Source: Enterobacteriaceae bacterium 89
Lineage (GTDB): Bacteria; Pseudomonadota; Gammaproteobacteria; Enterobacterales; Enterobacteriaceae
Assembly: GCA_014156375.1 (NCBI GenBank)
Contig: RQJH01000003.1
Location: forward strand, 372,001 to 436,000
DNA: 64,000 nt
Direction of reading: 5' to 3'
The notes beneath the pieces were generated by a model, which saw only the letters and a list, made by a program, of their open reading frames with translations, had not been told where the DNA came from and searched no databases. Of this stretch, positions 34,680-45,492 are shown in pieces. The translations under genes and the position numbers were made by a program. The stretch's first letter is position 1. Each line of letters begins with the position of its first letter.

Positions 34680-36725
34680 TTATTCACTCAGTCCGCGATT
34701 TTTTAGCATCGGTTCCGGCAGCGGATCATGCCCGCGCCATTCACGATAAAGTATTTCCAGATCGCTACTGTTGCCGCGAGATAATATTGCCTCACGGAAA
34801 CGTTGGCCATTTTCCCGCGTCAGTCCGCCCTGTTCAACGAACCACTGATAGCCATCATCCGCCAGCATCTGGGTCCATAAATAAGCGTAATAACCTGCGG
34901 CATAACCCCCGCCAAAAATATGCGCAAAGAAACTGCTGCGATAACGCGGAGGAACAGCGGCAAGATCGAGACGCTCCTGTTTGAGAGCCTGTTGTTCAAA
35001 TGCTTCAACGCTCTCTACGGAAGTCTCTTCCGTGATGCTGTGCCAGTTCATATCCAGCAGCGCGGCGCTGACCAGTTCCGTCATGTCGTAGCCTTTATTA
35101 AAGGTTGCCGCACGCAGCATGCTGTTGCGCAGCGTCTCTGGCATGGGCTCCCCCGTCTGGAAATGTCTGGCGTAGCGGGCAAACACCTGTGGATGACTGG
35201 CCCAGTGCTCGTTAATTTGCGAAGGAAATTCAACAAAATCCCGTGGCGTACGCGTTCCGGATAGCCCCGGATAACGCTGGCTGGCAAACAGACCGTGCAG
35301 CGTATGGCCAAATTCATGGAACAGCGTCACAACGTCATCCCATGAAAGCAGCGCTGGCCTGCCCTGAACCGGCTTCTGATAGTTGCAGACGTTGTAGATC
35401 ACCGGACGAGTCTCACGCAACGTGGACTGCTGCACAAAGTTGTCCATCCACGCACCGCCGCCTTTGCTGTCGCGGGCGAAGAAATCGCCGTAGAACAGCG
35501 CCAGACCTTCACCGTTGCTGTCAAAAATCTCCCAGACCCGGACATCTCCGTGATAAACGGGAATATCGAACCGTTCAACAAATTTGATGCCGAACAGCTG
35601 TGAAGCGGCCCAGAAGACCCCTTCCGTCAGCACCGAATTCAGTTCCAGATAAGGTTTTATCTGCGATTCATCGAGAGAGAAACGGGCCAGGCGAACCTGT
35701 TCGGCGTAGAACGACCAGTCCCAGGCTTGCGCCGTGAAACCGCCCTGCTGCTGGTCGATAAGATGCTGGATATCGGCCAGTTCACGTTCAGCTCTGGCAC
35801 GGGCGGCAGGCGCGATTTTGCGCATAAAACTCAGCGCGGCATCCGCATTTTTTGCCATCTGATCGGCCGTACTGAGATCCGCATAATCTTTAAAGCCAAG
35901 CAGTTTCGCCTGCTGCGCGCGCAGCGCCACCAGCCGCAGGATAATCGCGCGGGTATCGTTCTTATCCCCTTTCTGCGTGCGTAACCAGCTGGCGTTAAAC
36001 AGATTTTCACGGGTTTGTCGGTCACGTAAAAGAGCCAGCGCAGGCTGTTGGGTATTGTTCAGCAACGAGATCAGCCAGCGATCGTTGAGGCCTTTCTCCT
36101 GTGCAGCACTGGCTGCATTATTAATTTCGTCCTCGCTCAGTCCATCAAGCTGATGGCGATAATCAAGCACCAGTCCGCCGGATTTTGCCGCGCCCAGAAG
36201 GCGCTGCTGGAACTGACTGCTCAACGTTGCAGATTCCGTGTTCAAAGCACGCAGCTGCTGTTTCTGCTCTGACCCAAGCCTGGCCCCGGCAAGAATAAAG
36301 CGCTGATGAATCACCTCAACCAGACGCAGCGACTCCGCATCCAGCTTTAACTCGTGACGCTCATTCCAGATTTTTTCGACGCGAGAAAACAGCGTTTCGT
36401 TAAGGTAAATATCATCAGCCAGCGCCGCAAGCTCGGCGGAAAAGGCCTCATCCAGCTGTTGCAGCGTGTCATTGGTGTTGGCGGCGGTCATGGCGAAGAA
36501 GACGGAGGTGACGCGTTCCAGCAGCTCACCGCTTTTCTCCAGCTCAACGAAAGTATTGTCGAACGTCGCCGGCTGCGGATTTTGCGCAATAGCCAGTACT
36601 TCTTCCCGCTTACGGCGAACACCTTCGTCAAAAGCCGGGCGATAGTGGTCATCTTCGATCGCATCAAAACGCGGGGCCTGATAAGGCAGCAGGCTGACTG
36701 AGAAAAACGGATTATGAGTTGCCAT
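34680..36725 (-). CDS. dcp: peptidyl-dipeptidase Dcp
   Basis: Dcp is an M3-family zinc peptidase that removes dipeptides from the C-terminus of small peptides. The 681-residue protein from the Met at 36725 has the E. coli length. The zinc motif is LFHEFGHTLHGLFA (HExxH, near residue 470), and the C-terminal GGYAAGYYAYLWTQMLADDG is conserved. The upstream in-frame codons from 36839 are not conserved. It lies between mgtS and ydfG as in E. coli, but dgcZ, ydeI and ydeJ are missing. Confidence 0.96.
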   Translation of the reverse strand: MATHNPFFSVSLLPYQAPRFDAIEDDHYRPAFDEGVRRKREEVLAIAQNPQPATFDNTFVELEKSGELLERVTSVFFAMTAANTNDTLQQLDEAFSAELAALADDIYLNETLFSRVEKIWNERHELKLDAESLRLVEVIHQRFILAGARLGSEQKQQLRALNTESATLSSQFQQRLLGAAKSGGLVLDYRHQLDGLSEDEINNAASAAQEKGLNDRWLISLLNNTQQPALALLRDRQTRENLFNASWLRTQKGDKNDTRAIILRLVALRAQQAKLLGFKDYADLSTADQMAKNADAALSFMRKIAPAARARAERELADIQHLIDQQQGGFTAQAWDWSFYAEQVRLARFSLDESQIKPYLELNSVLTEGVFWAASQLFGIKFVERFDIPVYHGDVRVWEIFDSNGEGLALFYGDFFARDSKGGGAWMDNFVQQSTLRETRPVIYNVCNYQKPVQGRPALLSWDDVVTLFHEFGHTLHGLFASQRYPGLSGTRTPRDFVEFPSQINEHWASHPQVFARYARHFQTGEPMPETLRNSMLRAATFNKGYDMTELVSAALLDMNWHSITEETSVESVEAFEQQALKQERLDLAAVPPRYRSSFFAHIFGGGYAAGYYAYLWTQMLADDGYQWFVEQGGLTRENGQRFREAILSRGNSSDLEILYREWRGHDPLPEPMLKNRGLSE

Positions 36726-36889
36726 GGTGCACTCCTGAGTCGGTGATTTTCTTAGAGTAGCAACCCCTTGATAAACCGCAATCATTTCTGCCTGGCCTGC
36801 GGTGACATCGGGACATAAAGTTCCGATAACGCTCACCATGCCCGCGTGCTATCGTATGGCAACCGTTAAAGCCTTGAGGAACAGCAAGA

Positions 36890-37639
36890 ATGATCATTCT
36901 GGTTACCGGCGCGACCGCCGGTTTTGGTGAAAGCATCACCCGCCGTTTTATTGCCAACGGCCATAAAGTCATCGCGACCGGACGCCGTCATGAGCGTTTG
37001 CAGGAACTCAAAGAAGAATTTGGCGACAGCATTCTGACCGCCCAGCTTGATGTGCGGAACCGCGCCTCCATCGAAGAGATGATTGCCAACCTGCCTGCCG
37101 ACTGGCGCAATATCGAGATCCTGGTTAATAACGCCGGGCTGGCGCTGGGCATGGAGCCTGCGCACCGGGCCGACGTTGACGACTGGGAAACAATGATCGA
37201 CACCAACAACAAAGGGCTGGTTTACATGACTCGCGCCGTGCTGCCGGGGATGGTTGAGCGCAACAGCGGCCACATCATCAACATCGGTTCTACCGCGGGA
37301 AGCTGGCCTTACGCGGGCGGCAACGTCTACGGCGCAACCAAAGCATTCGTGCGCCAGTTCAGCCTGAATCTGCGCACCGACCTGCACGGTACCGCGCTGC
37401 GAGTCACCGATATCGAACCGGGGCTGGTTGGCGGGACTGAATTCTCCAATGTGCGTTTCAAAGGCGATGATGCGAAAGCCGATAAAACCTATGAAAACGC
37501 CAACGCGCTGTCCGCCGAAGACGTGTGCGAAGCCGTATGGTGGGTGGCGATGCTGCCAAAACATGTCAATATCAACACCCTCGAAATGATGCCGGTCAGC
37601 CAGACTTATGCCGGGCTTAGCATCCATCGTCAGGGTTAA
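36890..37639 (+). CDS. ydfG: NADP-dependent 3-hydroxy acid dehydrogenase YdfG
   Basis: YdfG oxidises 3-hydroxy acids such as L-allo-threonine and reduces malonic semialdehyde (the RutE-linked step). It has the classical SDR signature: VTGATAGFGE at the N-terminus, NNAG near residue 83, and Ser-Tyr-Lys in GSTAGSWPYAGGNVYGATKA near 135-154. The length (249 aa) matches E. coli. It is divergent from dcp and followed by rspR, as in E. coli. Confidence 0.95.
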   Translation: MIILVTGATAGFGESITRRFIANGHKVIATGRRHERLQELKEEFGDSILTAQLDVRNRASIEEMIANLPADWRNIEILVNNAGLALGMEPAHRADVDDWETMIDTNNKGLVYMTRAVLPGMVERNSGHIINIGSTAGSWPYAGGNVYGATKAFVRQFSLNLRTDLHGTALRVTDIEPGLVGGTEFSNVRFKGDDAKADKTYENANALSAEDVCEAVWWVAMLPKHVNINTLEMMPVSQTYAGLSIHRQG

Positions 37640-37733
37640 AAGCCGTTCCCGCGCCCGACCTGCGGGTCGGGTCTGGGCGTAGCGCTAAAATCAACGTAAA
37701 ATGATGCCCTTAACCCGTCACCAAGAAAGAGCC

Positions 37734-38420
37734 ATGGCCGCAGAATCGCAACTCAATCCGACCCAGCCCGTCAACCAGCAAATTTATCGCATTTTGCGTC
37801 GGGATATCGTGCATTGCCTGATTGCTCCGGGGACGCCGCTGTCAGAAAAAGAGGTGTCGGTCCGTTTTGACGTCTCGCGCCAGCCCGTTCGGGAAGCTTT
37901 TATCAAGCTTGCGGAAAACGGACTGATTCAGATCCGCCCGCAGCGCGGCAGCTACGTGAATAAAATCTCCCTTTCCCAGGTGCGTAACGGCTGCTTCGTG
38001 CGTCAGGCGATTGAGTGCGCCGTGGTTCGCCGGGCTGCAGAGATGATCACTGATGCGCAATGCTATCAGCTTGAGCAGAATCTTCATCAGCAGCGCATTG
38101 CAATTGACAGACATCAGCTCAACGACTTTTTCCAGCTCGATGATGAATTTCACGCCCTGCTGTCACAAATTGCGGACTGCCAGCTCGCCTGGGACACCAT
38201 CGAAAACATCAAGGCCGCCATCGACCGCGTGCGCTATATGAGCCTCGATCACGTCTCCTCACCGGATATGCTGCTTAAGCAACATCAGGAAATTTTCAGC
38301 GCGCTGGAGAAACGGGATGTGGAAGCGGTAGGTAAAGCCATGACGGTACACCTGCAGGAAATCAGCGAATCTGTTCTGCTGATCCGTCAGGAAAATCGCG
38401 ACTGGTTTAGTGAAGAGTAG
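37734..38420 (+). CDS. rspR: GntR-family (FadR subfamily) regulator RspR
   Basis: RspR (YdfH) is the regulator of rspAB in E. coli. The 228 residues have the winged HTH ([20 protein letters not shown], about 35-55) and an FCD all-helical ligand domain (about 85-215). The ATG at 37734 gives the E. coli length and start ([20 protein letters not shown]). It sits upstream of the convergent ydfI and near all genes of the locus. The likely ligand is a sugar acid, inferred from the neighbours. Confidence 0.93.
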   Translation: MAAESQLNPTQPVNQQIYRILRRDIVHCLIAPGTPLSEKEVSVRFDVSRQPVREAFIKLAENGLIQIRPQRGSYVNKISLSQVRNGCFVRQAIECAVVRRAAEMITDAQCYQLEQNLHQQRIAIDRHQLNDFFQLDDEFHALLSQIADCQLAWDTIENIKAAIDRVRYMSLDHVSSPDMLLKQHQEIFSALEKRDVEAVGKAMTVHLQEISESVLLIRQENRDWFSEE

Positions 38421-38435
38421 GATTGTGGGATAAAT

Positions 38436-38502
38436 TGCCCGGTGGCGGCGTTCGCCTTACCGGGCCTACGGTAGGTCCGTGCAAGCGAAGCGCCGCCGGG
38501 CA
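38436..38502. repeat. REP/BIME element
   Basis: TGCCCGGTGGCGGCGTTCGC and its inverted partner ending CGAAGCGCCGCCGGGCA lie between convergent rspR and ydfI. Confidence 0.85.
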
Positions 38503-38507
38503 TTTAC

Positions 38508-39971
38508 TTAGATCTTTGCAGCAAACTCAGCAACGGTAGCTTTCGCCCCTTTTGCCAGCAGAGAGAGGTAAGCTTCTGTCACCTGAGCAACAAACTTACT
38601 TTCCAGCGGCAGCTCTTTGCCGAAAATAGCCTCGATGCCCAACAGTGCTTTCACGCGAGCTTCACCCTGAGCGCTGTTTTTAACCACCTCCTGGATTGTC
38701 GCCAGCAGCGGATCGCACACTTCAATGGCCGCGCCCTGCTCATCCACACCGTCGACATAGCGCATCCAGCCAGCCACGCCCAGCGCCAGCAGGGAGAAAT
38801 CGCTGTTTTTCGCCAAATGCCAGCGCACGGAATCCAGCATACGCTGTGGCAGCTTCTGACTGCCGTCCATCGCAATCTGCCAGGTACGGTGCTTCAGCGC
38901 CGGGTTGCTGTAACGCTCGATCAGCAGATCGGCATAGCGTGCCAGATCGACACCTTTGACTTTCAGCGTCGGCGCCTGCTCTTTCAGCATTAACGCATGC
39001 GCGGCTTTGCGGTAGTTCGCATCTTCCATGCAGTCGTTAATATGCTGATAACCCGCCAGATAGCCGAGGTAGGCCAGGAACGAGTGGCTGCCGTTCAGCA
39101 TACGCAGCTTCATTTCTTCAAACGGGATCACGTCGCTGACCAGCTCCGCCCCGGCTTTTTCCCACTCAGGGCGACCGGCAACGAAGTTATCTTCAATAAC
39201 CCACTGACGGAACGGCTCACAGGCCACGCCAGCCGGATCGCGAACGCCGGTGATGGCTTCAATTTTATCCAGCGTTTCCGGGGTAACGGCCGGTACGATG
39301 CGGTCGACCATGGTGGATGGGAAAGTGACGTTCTGTTCGATCCAGGTAGCCAGTTCAGCGTTAAGCGCACGAGCGTATGCACGCACCACTTTGCCCAACA
39401 CGTGGCCATTTTCCGGCATGTTATCGCAAGACATCACGCTGAACGCAGGCAGACCGGCCGCTTTACGACGCGCGAGCGCCTCCACCACCACGCCTGGCGC
39501 AGAAGTTGGCTGGTGCGGGTTTTGCAGATCGGCGGCGATCATCGGATGATCAAGATTCAGCTCGCCGGTGGCCGGTGAGTGGCAATAGCCTTTTTCGGTG
39601 ATGGTCAGCGAAACAATCGCTACCTGCGGCTCACACATTTTCGCCAGCACGGTTTCCAGGCCATCGACCTGAGCATGCAGCGCCTCTTTCACTACGCCGA
39701 CCACGCGCGCGGTCCAGGCATCGGCGGACATTTCCGCCACGGTGTACAGGTTATCCTGCTTTTTCAGATCGGCGATCTGCTGTTCGCCGCCGATCAGGTT
39801 AACTTCGGTGTAGGCCCAGTCGCTGCCGAACTGCTGTGCCAGGATATCGGTATACACCGCCTGATGGGCACGATGGAAAGCACCAAAGCCAAGATGGACG
39901 ATACGTGGAACCAGGCTGTTGCGATCGTAGCCCGGTACGGTTGCCTTAGCGGTTAAAAGCATGTTTTGCAT
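38508..39971 (-). CDS. ydfI: mannitol dehydrogenase-family oxidoreductase YdfI (fructuronate reductase-like)
   Basis: The 487-residue NAD(P)-dependent polyol dehydrogenase resembles UxuB (D-mannonate oxidoreductase), which interconverts D-fructuronate and D-mannonate. Conserved features: [19 protein letters not shown] at the N-terminus, and the substrate/NAD segment [19 protein letters not shown] near residue 285. Neighbouring rspA, a mannonate/altronate dehydratase-family gene, supports a hexonate pathway. A CCATACAAG motif lies 33 bases upstream, shared with rspA. Confidence 0.9.
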   Translation of the reverse strand: MQNMLLTAKATVPGYDRNSLVPRIVHLGFGAFHRAHQAVYTDILAQQFGSDWAYTEVNLIGGEQQIADLKKQDNLYTVAEMSADAWTARVVGVVKEALHAQVDGLETVLAKMCEPQVAIVSLTITEKGYCHSPATGELNLDHPMIAADLQNPHQPTSAPGVVVEALARRKAAGLPAFSVMSCDNMPENGHVLGKVVRAYARALNAELATWIEQNVTFPSTMVDRIVPAVTPETLDKIEAITGVRDPAGVACEPFRQWVIEDNFVAGRPEWEKAGAELVSDVIPFEEMKLRMLNGSHSFLAYLGYLAGYQHINDCMEDANYRKAAHALMLKEQAPTLKVKGVDLARYADLLIERYSNPALKHRTWQIAMDGSQKLPQRMLDSVRWHLAKNSDFSLLALGVAGWMRYVDGVDEQGAAIEVCDPLLATIQEVVKNSAQGEARVKALLGIEAIFGKELPLESKFVAQVTEAYLSLLAKGAKATVAEFAAKI

Positions 39972-40003
39972 TTTAATGACTCACTGGTTGAGGACGCTCA
40001 TTG

Positions 40004-40012
40004 CCATACAAG
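40004..40012. promoter_or_regulatory. shared CCATACAAG motif upstream of ydfI
   Basis: CCATACAAG lies 33 bases before ydfI and recurs upstream of rspA at 45493-45501. Related CATACCACTTG occurs at about 40052-40066 (reverse strand), and GTACCACTTAC at about 43168 near ydfJ. It could be an RspR site (inference). Confidence 0.4.
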
Positions 40013-40100
40013 AATACCTGGATGAACGCCCTTAACTTTGATTTATGATAACTTCCCTGCAAGTGGTATGACATGAATTTCAAGTTGTGTGACAACCCTA

Positions 40101-41660
40101 TCATCCACCCGCCGCTGACCCGGCTGTAACAGGCTTTTCATTGGCGGTTTGAACTTTGCCATGAGTGGATGCCGTTAACTGCTCCCAGCGATAACCCGTC
40201 AGATCTTCAACTATCGCCTGCGCCTCATTTGACGCCGGGCGCGTGTCGCCAGTCGCCTTTAAGCGTTCCACTTCGGCAATAAAGATACTGTGCGTCTTCT
40301 TGTTCAGATGGAAGGTACAGGCCTGCCACAGGGCCAGCAGCAGCAACAGCGCCGTGCCGCCAAACAACAGCAGTGCAATGGTATTGATTGCCTCCTGCGG
40401 CTGAACCTGGCTGCCTTTGACGAATCCACCGCTTTGCAGCAGCAGCCCTACGACAAACGTGGCAATGGCGACCGTGGTTTTGCGGGAGAACGTCATCACC
40501 GCGGCAAACAATCCTTCGCGACGCTGGTGGCTGATCATTTCATCGATGTCCGGAATGAACGGGAACACGTTCCACGGCGTGAACTCCAGCACGCAGCGAC
40601 CAATCTGATACACCGCCGCCAGGATCAACAACAGCATGACTTTATTATCAGTCGGGAACTGGTAGATAAGGAAGAAGCCTGCAAGACACAATAACATCAG
40701 CGTATAAGCAAAAACGTACAGCCGCGAAGGACCGTATTTGATGATTGCCACGCCCGCCAGCAGCGTGACCGGCAGCCCAACGATGCTCATCGACAGCAGC
40801 GTGCCAGCAAGCGAAGAAGAAACATTCAGGCAGTAGACACAGAAAAAGACAAACACGGTGTTAAAGACATCTTTAGCGGTAAACGAAAACAGATAGATCG
40901 CCAGATGTTTGCGGAAAGCGCGAACCTTCAGCGTCGAGGCATATTCCCTGAACAACAGCATGACTTTATTGAGTTTGGCAATAAATGAGATTTTTCCCTG
41001 CTCTTTTTCCAGTCCGGCGATCATTTCTGGCGTAAGCTCTCTTTCCCATGTCACTTTCCAGGAAATAAACACACAGACCATAAAAGCGACCGCAAAAACT
41101 ATCCCATTAATCAGATACGCATTGGCATTATGTTCGCCAAAATGATTAATCAGCAGACCTGGAATAAACGTGGCGAGAAAGGTTCCCGACGCTGACAGGA
41201 ACATTCGGCAGGTGGACAGCTTGGTTCTTGAGTTAAAATCCTTGGTCATCTCCGAGGGTAAAGTTTCCCACGGAATGAGCACCATTGCGGCAATCACCTC
41301 AAACGCCAGATACACTGCCAGATAGAAGCCATAGGACATACCATCCAGCCACAGCAGCGCATAGACCAGCATCAACGGTGCACCAATCAGCAGAAAGAAG
41401 CGCCGACGGCCAAACTTTTTGCCAAAATAGTTCTTATAAAAATGGTCGGTAAGACTGCCCATAAACAGGCTAACCACGGCATCCACTATACGAGCAATTG
41501 CCACAATTGAAGCGGCTTCCATCGGCGACAGGCCGACAAAAGTGGTATAGAAAAATAATAGCCAGGCCCCTATAACCGTAAAGGCCCCGCCGCCCATAAT
41601 ATCTGTAAGGCCATAACCAATACTCACCGGAAGGGTGATTTTCTTATTTGTACGGGACAT
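40101..41660 (-). CDS. GPH-family (MelB-like) sugar/sugar-acid cation symporter
   Basis: The 519 residues have about 12 transmembrane segments and the glycoside-pentoside-hexuronide family signature (SIGYGLTDIMGGGAFTVIGA at the N-terminus, AIARIVDAVVSLFMGSLTDH, and FGRRRFFLLIGAPL). It probably imports a sugar acid or glycoside with Na+ or H+. It is inserted between ydfI and ydfJ relative to E. coli, so the locus has two transporters. The substrate is inferred from the pathway genes only. Confidence 0.85.
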   Translation of the reverse strand: MSRTNKKITLPVSIGYGLTDIMGGGAFTVIGAWLLFFYTTFVGLSPMEAASIVAIARIVDAVVSLFMGSLTDHFYKNYFGKKFGRRRFFLLIGAPLMLVYALLWLDGMSYGFYLAVYLAFEVIAAMVLIPWETLPSEMTKDFNSRTKLSTCRMFLSASGTFLATFIPGLLINHFGEHNANAYLINGIVFAVAFMVCVFISWKVTWERELTPEMIAGLEKEQGKISFIAKLNKVMLLFREYASTLKVRAFRKHLAIYLFSFTAKDVFNTVFVFFCVYCLNVSSSLAGTLLSMSIVGLPVTLLAGVAIIKYGPSRLYVFAYTLMLLCLAGFFLIYQFPTDNKVMLLLILAAVYQIGRCVLEFTPWNVFPFIPDIDEMISHQRREGLFAAVMTFSRKTTVAIATFVVGLLLQSGGFVKGSQVQPQEAINTIALLLFGGTALLLLLALWQACTFHLNKKTHSIFIAEVERLKATGDTRPASNEAQAIVEDLTGYRWEQLTASTHGKVQTANEKPVTAGSAAGG

Positions 41661-41764
41661 AATTAGCCCTTAAAAAGATAACGATAGGATAGCGTTATTA
41701 GCTGGTAATAACGCCCTGGGTATCTTTACTTCCCTGAAAAAGGTAAGGCGATTTTTTTAGAATA

Positions 41765-43144
41765 TTATTGTGGTCGGCTATAGCGCTGGTGAACGACTGA
41801 ATGTGCCAGCGCCGGGGTTTCAGCCGCATCTTCCGCCAGGCTAAGATCGCGATCCCTCACCTCTGGCATCAGCAGCGCCGATATCAACCCAATCAGCGAA
41901 TAACCGATCAGCATCGCTACAATCGGCAGCCATGAGCCAGTGGCGTTACAGAAAATCCCCGCCAGCAGCGGACCAAAACCAACGGCCACCAGCCCTCCGG
42001 CCTCTTTGGAAATTGCCATTCGGGTGAAACGGTTACGCGAACCGAACATTTCCGCCATGGTGATGTTTTCCAGCGCAAACAGCCCCAATACCGCGACGTT
42101 ATGAATGACGATGATGCTGGTCATAATCAGGCCGGGCGTATTGTTTTTATCCATAATCAGCGACAGCATCGGATAAGCGAGGATCATCGCCGAAACGCTC
42201 AGCAGAATATAAGGCAGACGGCGCCCGTATTTATCCGACAGCCAGCCCAGCAGCGGGATGGTCAGGAAGCCCAGAATTGAGCTGATCATCAACGCATCGG
42301 TGGGGATCTTCTTATCAAACAGCAGGGTCTGAACCAGATAGCCCGCCAGAAAGGTCTGGATTAGCCCGGAGTTACCCGCCTGGCCGAAACGTAGCCCCGT
42401 TGCCAGCCAGAAAGATTTGCTGCGGAACATCGCCTCGACGGAGTTGTCCTGCAGCTGCGTGGCCTGAACCGCGCTTTCGCTGACCTTCTCAAACACCGGG
42501 CTTTCTTTCAGATTTAGACGCAGCCAGATGGCAAAAATCATCACCACGACGCTCGCCAGAAACGGCACACGCCAGCCCCAGGCAATCAGCTCTTCACGAT
42601 CGAGGGCAAAGAACATAACGGCCCAGATTGCCGTGGCGCTCAGCGTTCCGCAGTTGGTCCCCATGGCGACCAGTGAAGAAATAATCCCTCTGCGCCCTTT
42701 TGGAGCGTACTCTGCAAGCATTGTGCCTGCGCCGGAGATCTCCGCACCGGCACCTAATCCCTGAATAATCCTCAGCGTCACCAGCAGCACCGGCGCAAAA
42801 ATGCCAATCTGCGCGTACGTTGGTAACACGCCTATCAGCGTGGTGCAGATCCCCATCATAGTGATGGTGATAAACAGCACTTTTTTACGCCCTATCCGGT
42901 CACCCATTTTGCCGAAAATAAAGGCCCCAACGATGCGAGCAATGTAACCAGCACCGTAGGTTCCCATCGCGAGGATCAGCGCCATCGCAGCGGATTGCTC
43001 CGGGAAAAATATCTCATGGAAAACCAGCGCGGCCCCCAGGGAGTAGAGCTGGAAGTCCATAAACTCCAGCGCGGTCCCCAGCCAGCCGGATACCGCAGCG
43101 CGGATCAGGTCTTTGGTCGAACGTTCGTGTGTAACTTGCGTCAT
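41765..43144 (-). CDS. ydfJ: MHS-family MFS transporter YdfJ, intact
   Basis: This 459-residue metabolite:H+ symporter is homologous to E. coli YdfJ, with about 12 helices, the motif GKMGDRIGRKKVLFITI and a central EYAPKGRRG loop. In E. coli K-12 the gene is broken by the Qin prophage; here it is continuous, so the site is unoccupied. The ATG at 43144 is preferred to 43186 on the basis of alignment and because it follows the promoter-like gap. It probably moves a sugar acid or related anion. Confidence 0.92.
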   Translation of the reverse strand: MTQVTHERSTKDLIRAAVSGWLGTALEFMDFQLYSLGAALVFHEIFFPEQSAAMALILAMGTYGAGYIARIVGAFIFGKMGDRIGRKKVLFITITMMGICTTLIGVLPTYAQIGIFAPVLLVTLRIIQGLGAGAEISGAGTMLAEYAPKGRRGIISSLVAMGTNCGTLSATAIWAVMFFALDREELIAWGWRVPFLASVVVMIFAIWLRLNLKESPVFEKVSESAVQATQLQDNSVEAMFRSKSFWLATGLRFGQAGNSGLIQTFLAGYLVQTLLFDKKIPTDALMISSILGFLTIPLLGWLSDKYGRRLPYILLSVSAMILAYPMLSLIMDKNNTPGLIMTSIIVIHNVAVLGLFALENITMAEMFGSRNRFTRMAISKEAGGLVAVGFGPLLAGIFCNATGSWLPIVAMLIGYSLIGLISALLMPEVRDRDLSLAEDAAETPALAHSVVHQRYSRPQ

Positions 43145-43195
43145 GATGGCTATCTCAAAGGTAAGATGCGTACCACTTACTCGCACAGGTGTTAT

Positions 43196-44215
43196 TTAGT
43201 CTGCGAAGGTCAACAGCACCTTGCAGCAATGTTGTCTGTCACGTTCAAACAGGGTCATCGCGTCATGGACCTGCCTGTAATCCATGACGTGAGTGATGAG
43301 CTTATCGGGATCGATTAACCCCTTTTGCAGCCAGTCAATCACCACCGGAAACTTCCCGGCATTGAGTCTGGAGGAATAGATGGCGAGTTCTTTTCCGGTG
43401 ATCCCCTGTTGGGCAACGGATGAAGGCTCGCTGGAAAAGCCCATCAGCACGATGCGCGCCGCCGGAGACGCCAGGCTAACGGCCTCCTGCAAAATAGACG
43501 GATGACAGGCGGCATCGACGATCAGCGTCGGGCGGATTTGCTTCTCTTCAAGCCATGCGCTGAGAACGTGCTGACGATTATCAATAGCCCAGTCCGCCCC
43601 GCAGCGTTCGGCCATTGCCAGCCTTTCCGGGATCTGATCGACGACTATCACCTGGCTCACGCCATACACGCCTTTCAGGGCCTGAACGGTGGTCAGCCCC
43701 ATTGGTCCCGCGCCGTAAACTAAAGCGATATCCTCAGGAATGGGGGAAACCTGTCCTGTGACGTTTGCCGCAATGGTGAAGGGTTCCACCATCACTGCGT
43801 GACGGTCGCTGACGCCGTCGGGGATTGGCCATGCGTTGCTTGCTGGCACACAGGCATACTCGCTAAAACCGCCATCGCGGTGCACGCCGATCACCACCAG
43901 CGACGTACAGACGTTGGGCTTACCTACACGGCACGGATAGCAGTGACCGCAGCTGATCACCGGATCCACGCTGACTCGCTGACCCAACACTCTATCCGTG
44001 ACACCGTCACCGATGGCGTCAATCACGCCAAAAAATTCATGACCAATCACCCGCGGATATTTCGCGAACGGATTGTGCCCGTGCCAGATGTGGCTGTCGG
44101 AACCACAAATTCCGGCGAGCCGAATTTTGACCCGTACTTCTCCCGCCTGAGGCTGTGGGAGCTCGCGCTCTTCAATCACCAGTTCTTCTGGTTGGCGAAC
44201 AACTATGCTTTTCAT
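43196..44215 (-). CDS. rspB: zinc-dependent dehydrogenase RspB
   Basis: RspB is a medium-chain zinc alcohol dehydrogenase of 339 residues, exactly the E. coli length. It opens MKSIVVRQPEELVIEERELP, has the catalytic zinc segment GICGSDSHIWHG and GHEFFGVID, structural zinc cysteines (CGHCYPCRVGKPNVC), and the Rossmann motif VYGAGPMGLTTVQALKG. The product is thought to act in L-gulonate/D-mannonate-type metabolism with RspA. The longer frame to 44599 runs into rspA in another frame and is not real. Confidence 0.93.
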   Translation of the reverse strand: MKSIVVRQPEELVIEERELPQPQAGEVRVKIRLAGICGSDSHIWHGHNPFAKYPRVIGHEFFGVIDAIGDGVTDRVLGQRVSVDPVISCGHCYPCRVGKPNVCTSLVVIGVHRDGGFSEYACVPASNAWPIPDGVSDRHAVMVEPFTIAANVTGQVSPIPEDIALVYGAGPMGLTTVQALKGVYGVSQVIVVDQIPERLAMAERCGADWAIDNRQHVLSAWLEEKQIRPTLIVDAACHPSILQEAVSLASPAARIVLMGFSSEPSSVAQQGITGKELAIYSSRLNAGKFPVVIDWLQKGLIDPDKLITHVMDYRQVHDAMTLFERDRQHCCKVLLTFAD

Positions 44216-44225
44216 TTTTCTCTCC

Positions 44226-45440
44226 TCACCAGTTCCACAGCGTGCCGTCTTCAAGGCGGGCGACGGGCAGATACGCAGGATCGTACGGATATTTCGCCGC
44301 CAGTTTTTCATCAAACTCAATGCCGAGCCCCGGTTTTTCGCCCGGATGCATATAACCGTTATCGAAGGTCCAGCTGTGCGGGAAGACCTCCAGCATCTGT
44401 TCGGAATAGCCCATGTATTCCTGCACGCCAAAATTCGGCACCCATAGATCGAAATGCAGCGCCGCCGCCATGCAGACCGGGGAAAGATCGGACGGACCGT
44501 GCGAGCCGGTTCGCACCTGATAGAGAGAGGCAAAGTCGGCAATGCGGCGCATGCCGGTGATCCCGCCCGCGTGGGTAATGGTGGTGCGGATATAGTCAAT
44601 CAGCTGTTCTTCAATCAGCTGCTTGCAGTCCCAGATGCTGTTGAACACCTCTCCCACGGCAATCGGCGTGACGGTGTGCTGGCGAATCAGACGGAAACAG
44701 GCCTGGTTTTCCGCAGGTGTTGGATCTTCCATCCAGAACAGACGGTACTCTTCAATGCTTTTCCCGAAGCGCGCAGCTTCAATCGGCGTCAGTCGGTGGT
44801 GCATGTCATGCAGCAGATGCTCGCCGAAGCCAAATTTTTCGCGAACGGCGGCAAACAGTTTGGGAGTGAAATCGAGATATTTTTCCGTCGACCAGAGCTG
44901 CTCTTCCGGCCACAGACCTTTAGTGGCAGGTTCGTACGCCAGCCCTTTCCCTTTCGCCATGCCGTAGGTCGTTTTCATCCCTGGCACACCGCACTGAGCG
45001 CGGATGGCTTTGAAGCCCATTTCTTTGTGGCGGGCATAGTCGTCCAGCACTTCGTCAATGGAGTGGCCCGTGGTATGGCAATACACCATCACTCCTTCGC
45101 GGGAGGCGCCGCCTAACAGCTGGTACAGCGGCATACCTGCGGCTTTGGCCTTAATATCCCACAGCGCCATATCGACAGCGGAGATAGCAGACATCGTCAC
45201 CGGCCCACGGCGCCAGTAGGCCCCTTTATAGAAAAACTGCCAGATATCTTCGATGCGCTGCGCATCACGGCCAACCAGCTGCGGGCAAAGATGATCTTTG
45301 AGATAGGAAGCGACGGACAACTCACGTCCGTTCAGCGTGGCATCGCCCAGCCCACTGATACCGTCTTCGGTGGTGATTTTCAGCGTGACAAAGTTACGTC
45401 CCGGACAGGTTACAAAAACCTCTGCTGCAACAATCTTCAT
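44226..45440 (-). CDS. rspA: enolase-superfamily dehydratase RspA (D-mannonate/D-altronate dehydratase family)
   Basis: The 404-residue enolase-superfamily protein aligns with E. coli RspA from [20 protein letters not shown] to the end DGTLWNW. Mannonate dehydratase-family residues are present: [12 protein letters not shown] (metal and base), [11 protein letters not shown] and [12 protein letters not shown]. Family members dehydrate D-mannonate to 2-keto-3-deoxygluconate; activity in RspA is low for some members. The start at 45440 matches E. coli. It is the first gene of the rspAB operon, with a motif shared with ydfI upstream. Confidence 0.95.
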   Translation of the reverse strand: MKIVAAEVFVTCPGRNFVTLKITTEDGISGLGDATLNGRELSVASYLKDHLCPQLVGRDAQRIEDIWQFFYKGAYWRRGPVTMSAISAVDMALWDIKAKAAGMPLYQLLGGASREGVMVYCHTTGHSIDEVLDDYARHKEMGFKAIRAQCGVPGMKTTYGMAKGKGLAYEPATKGLWPEEQLWSTEKYLDFTPKLFAAVREKFGFGEHLLHDMHHRLTPIEAARFGKSIEEYRLFWMEDPTPAENQACFRLIRQHTVTPIAVGEVFNSIWDCKQLIEEQLIDYIRTTITHAGGITGMRRIADFASLYQVRTGSHGPSDLSPVCMAAALHFDLWVPNFGVQEYMGYSEQMLEVFPHSWTFDNGYMHPGEKPGLGIEFDEKLAAKYPYDPAYLPVARLEDGTLWNW

Positions 45441-45492
45441 TTTGCCTTTCTCCTCGGTTCGATAAGGCGAAATGTAGCCACTCACGCAACTA

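Noticed and set aside
36866-37627. 253-residue frame antisense to ydfG
   Set aside because: ydfG is a clear SDR with conserved catalytic residues; the opposite frame has no homology or start signal.
43196-44599. 467-residue extended RspB frame
   Set aside because: The upstream part is a second-frame reading of the rspA 3' end; RspB from 44215 has the exact family length and start.
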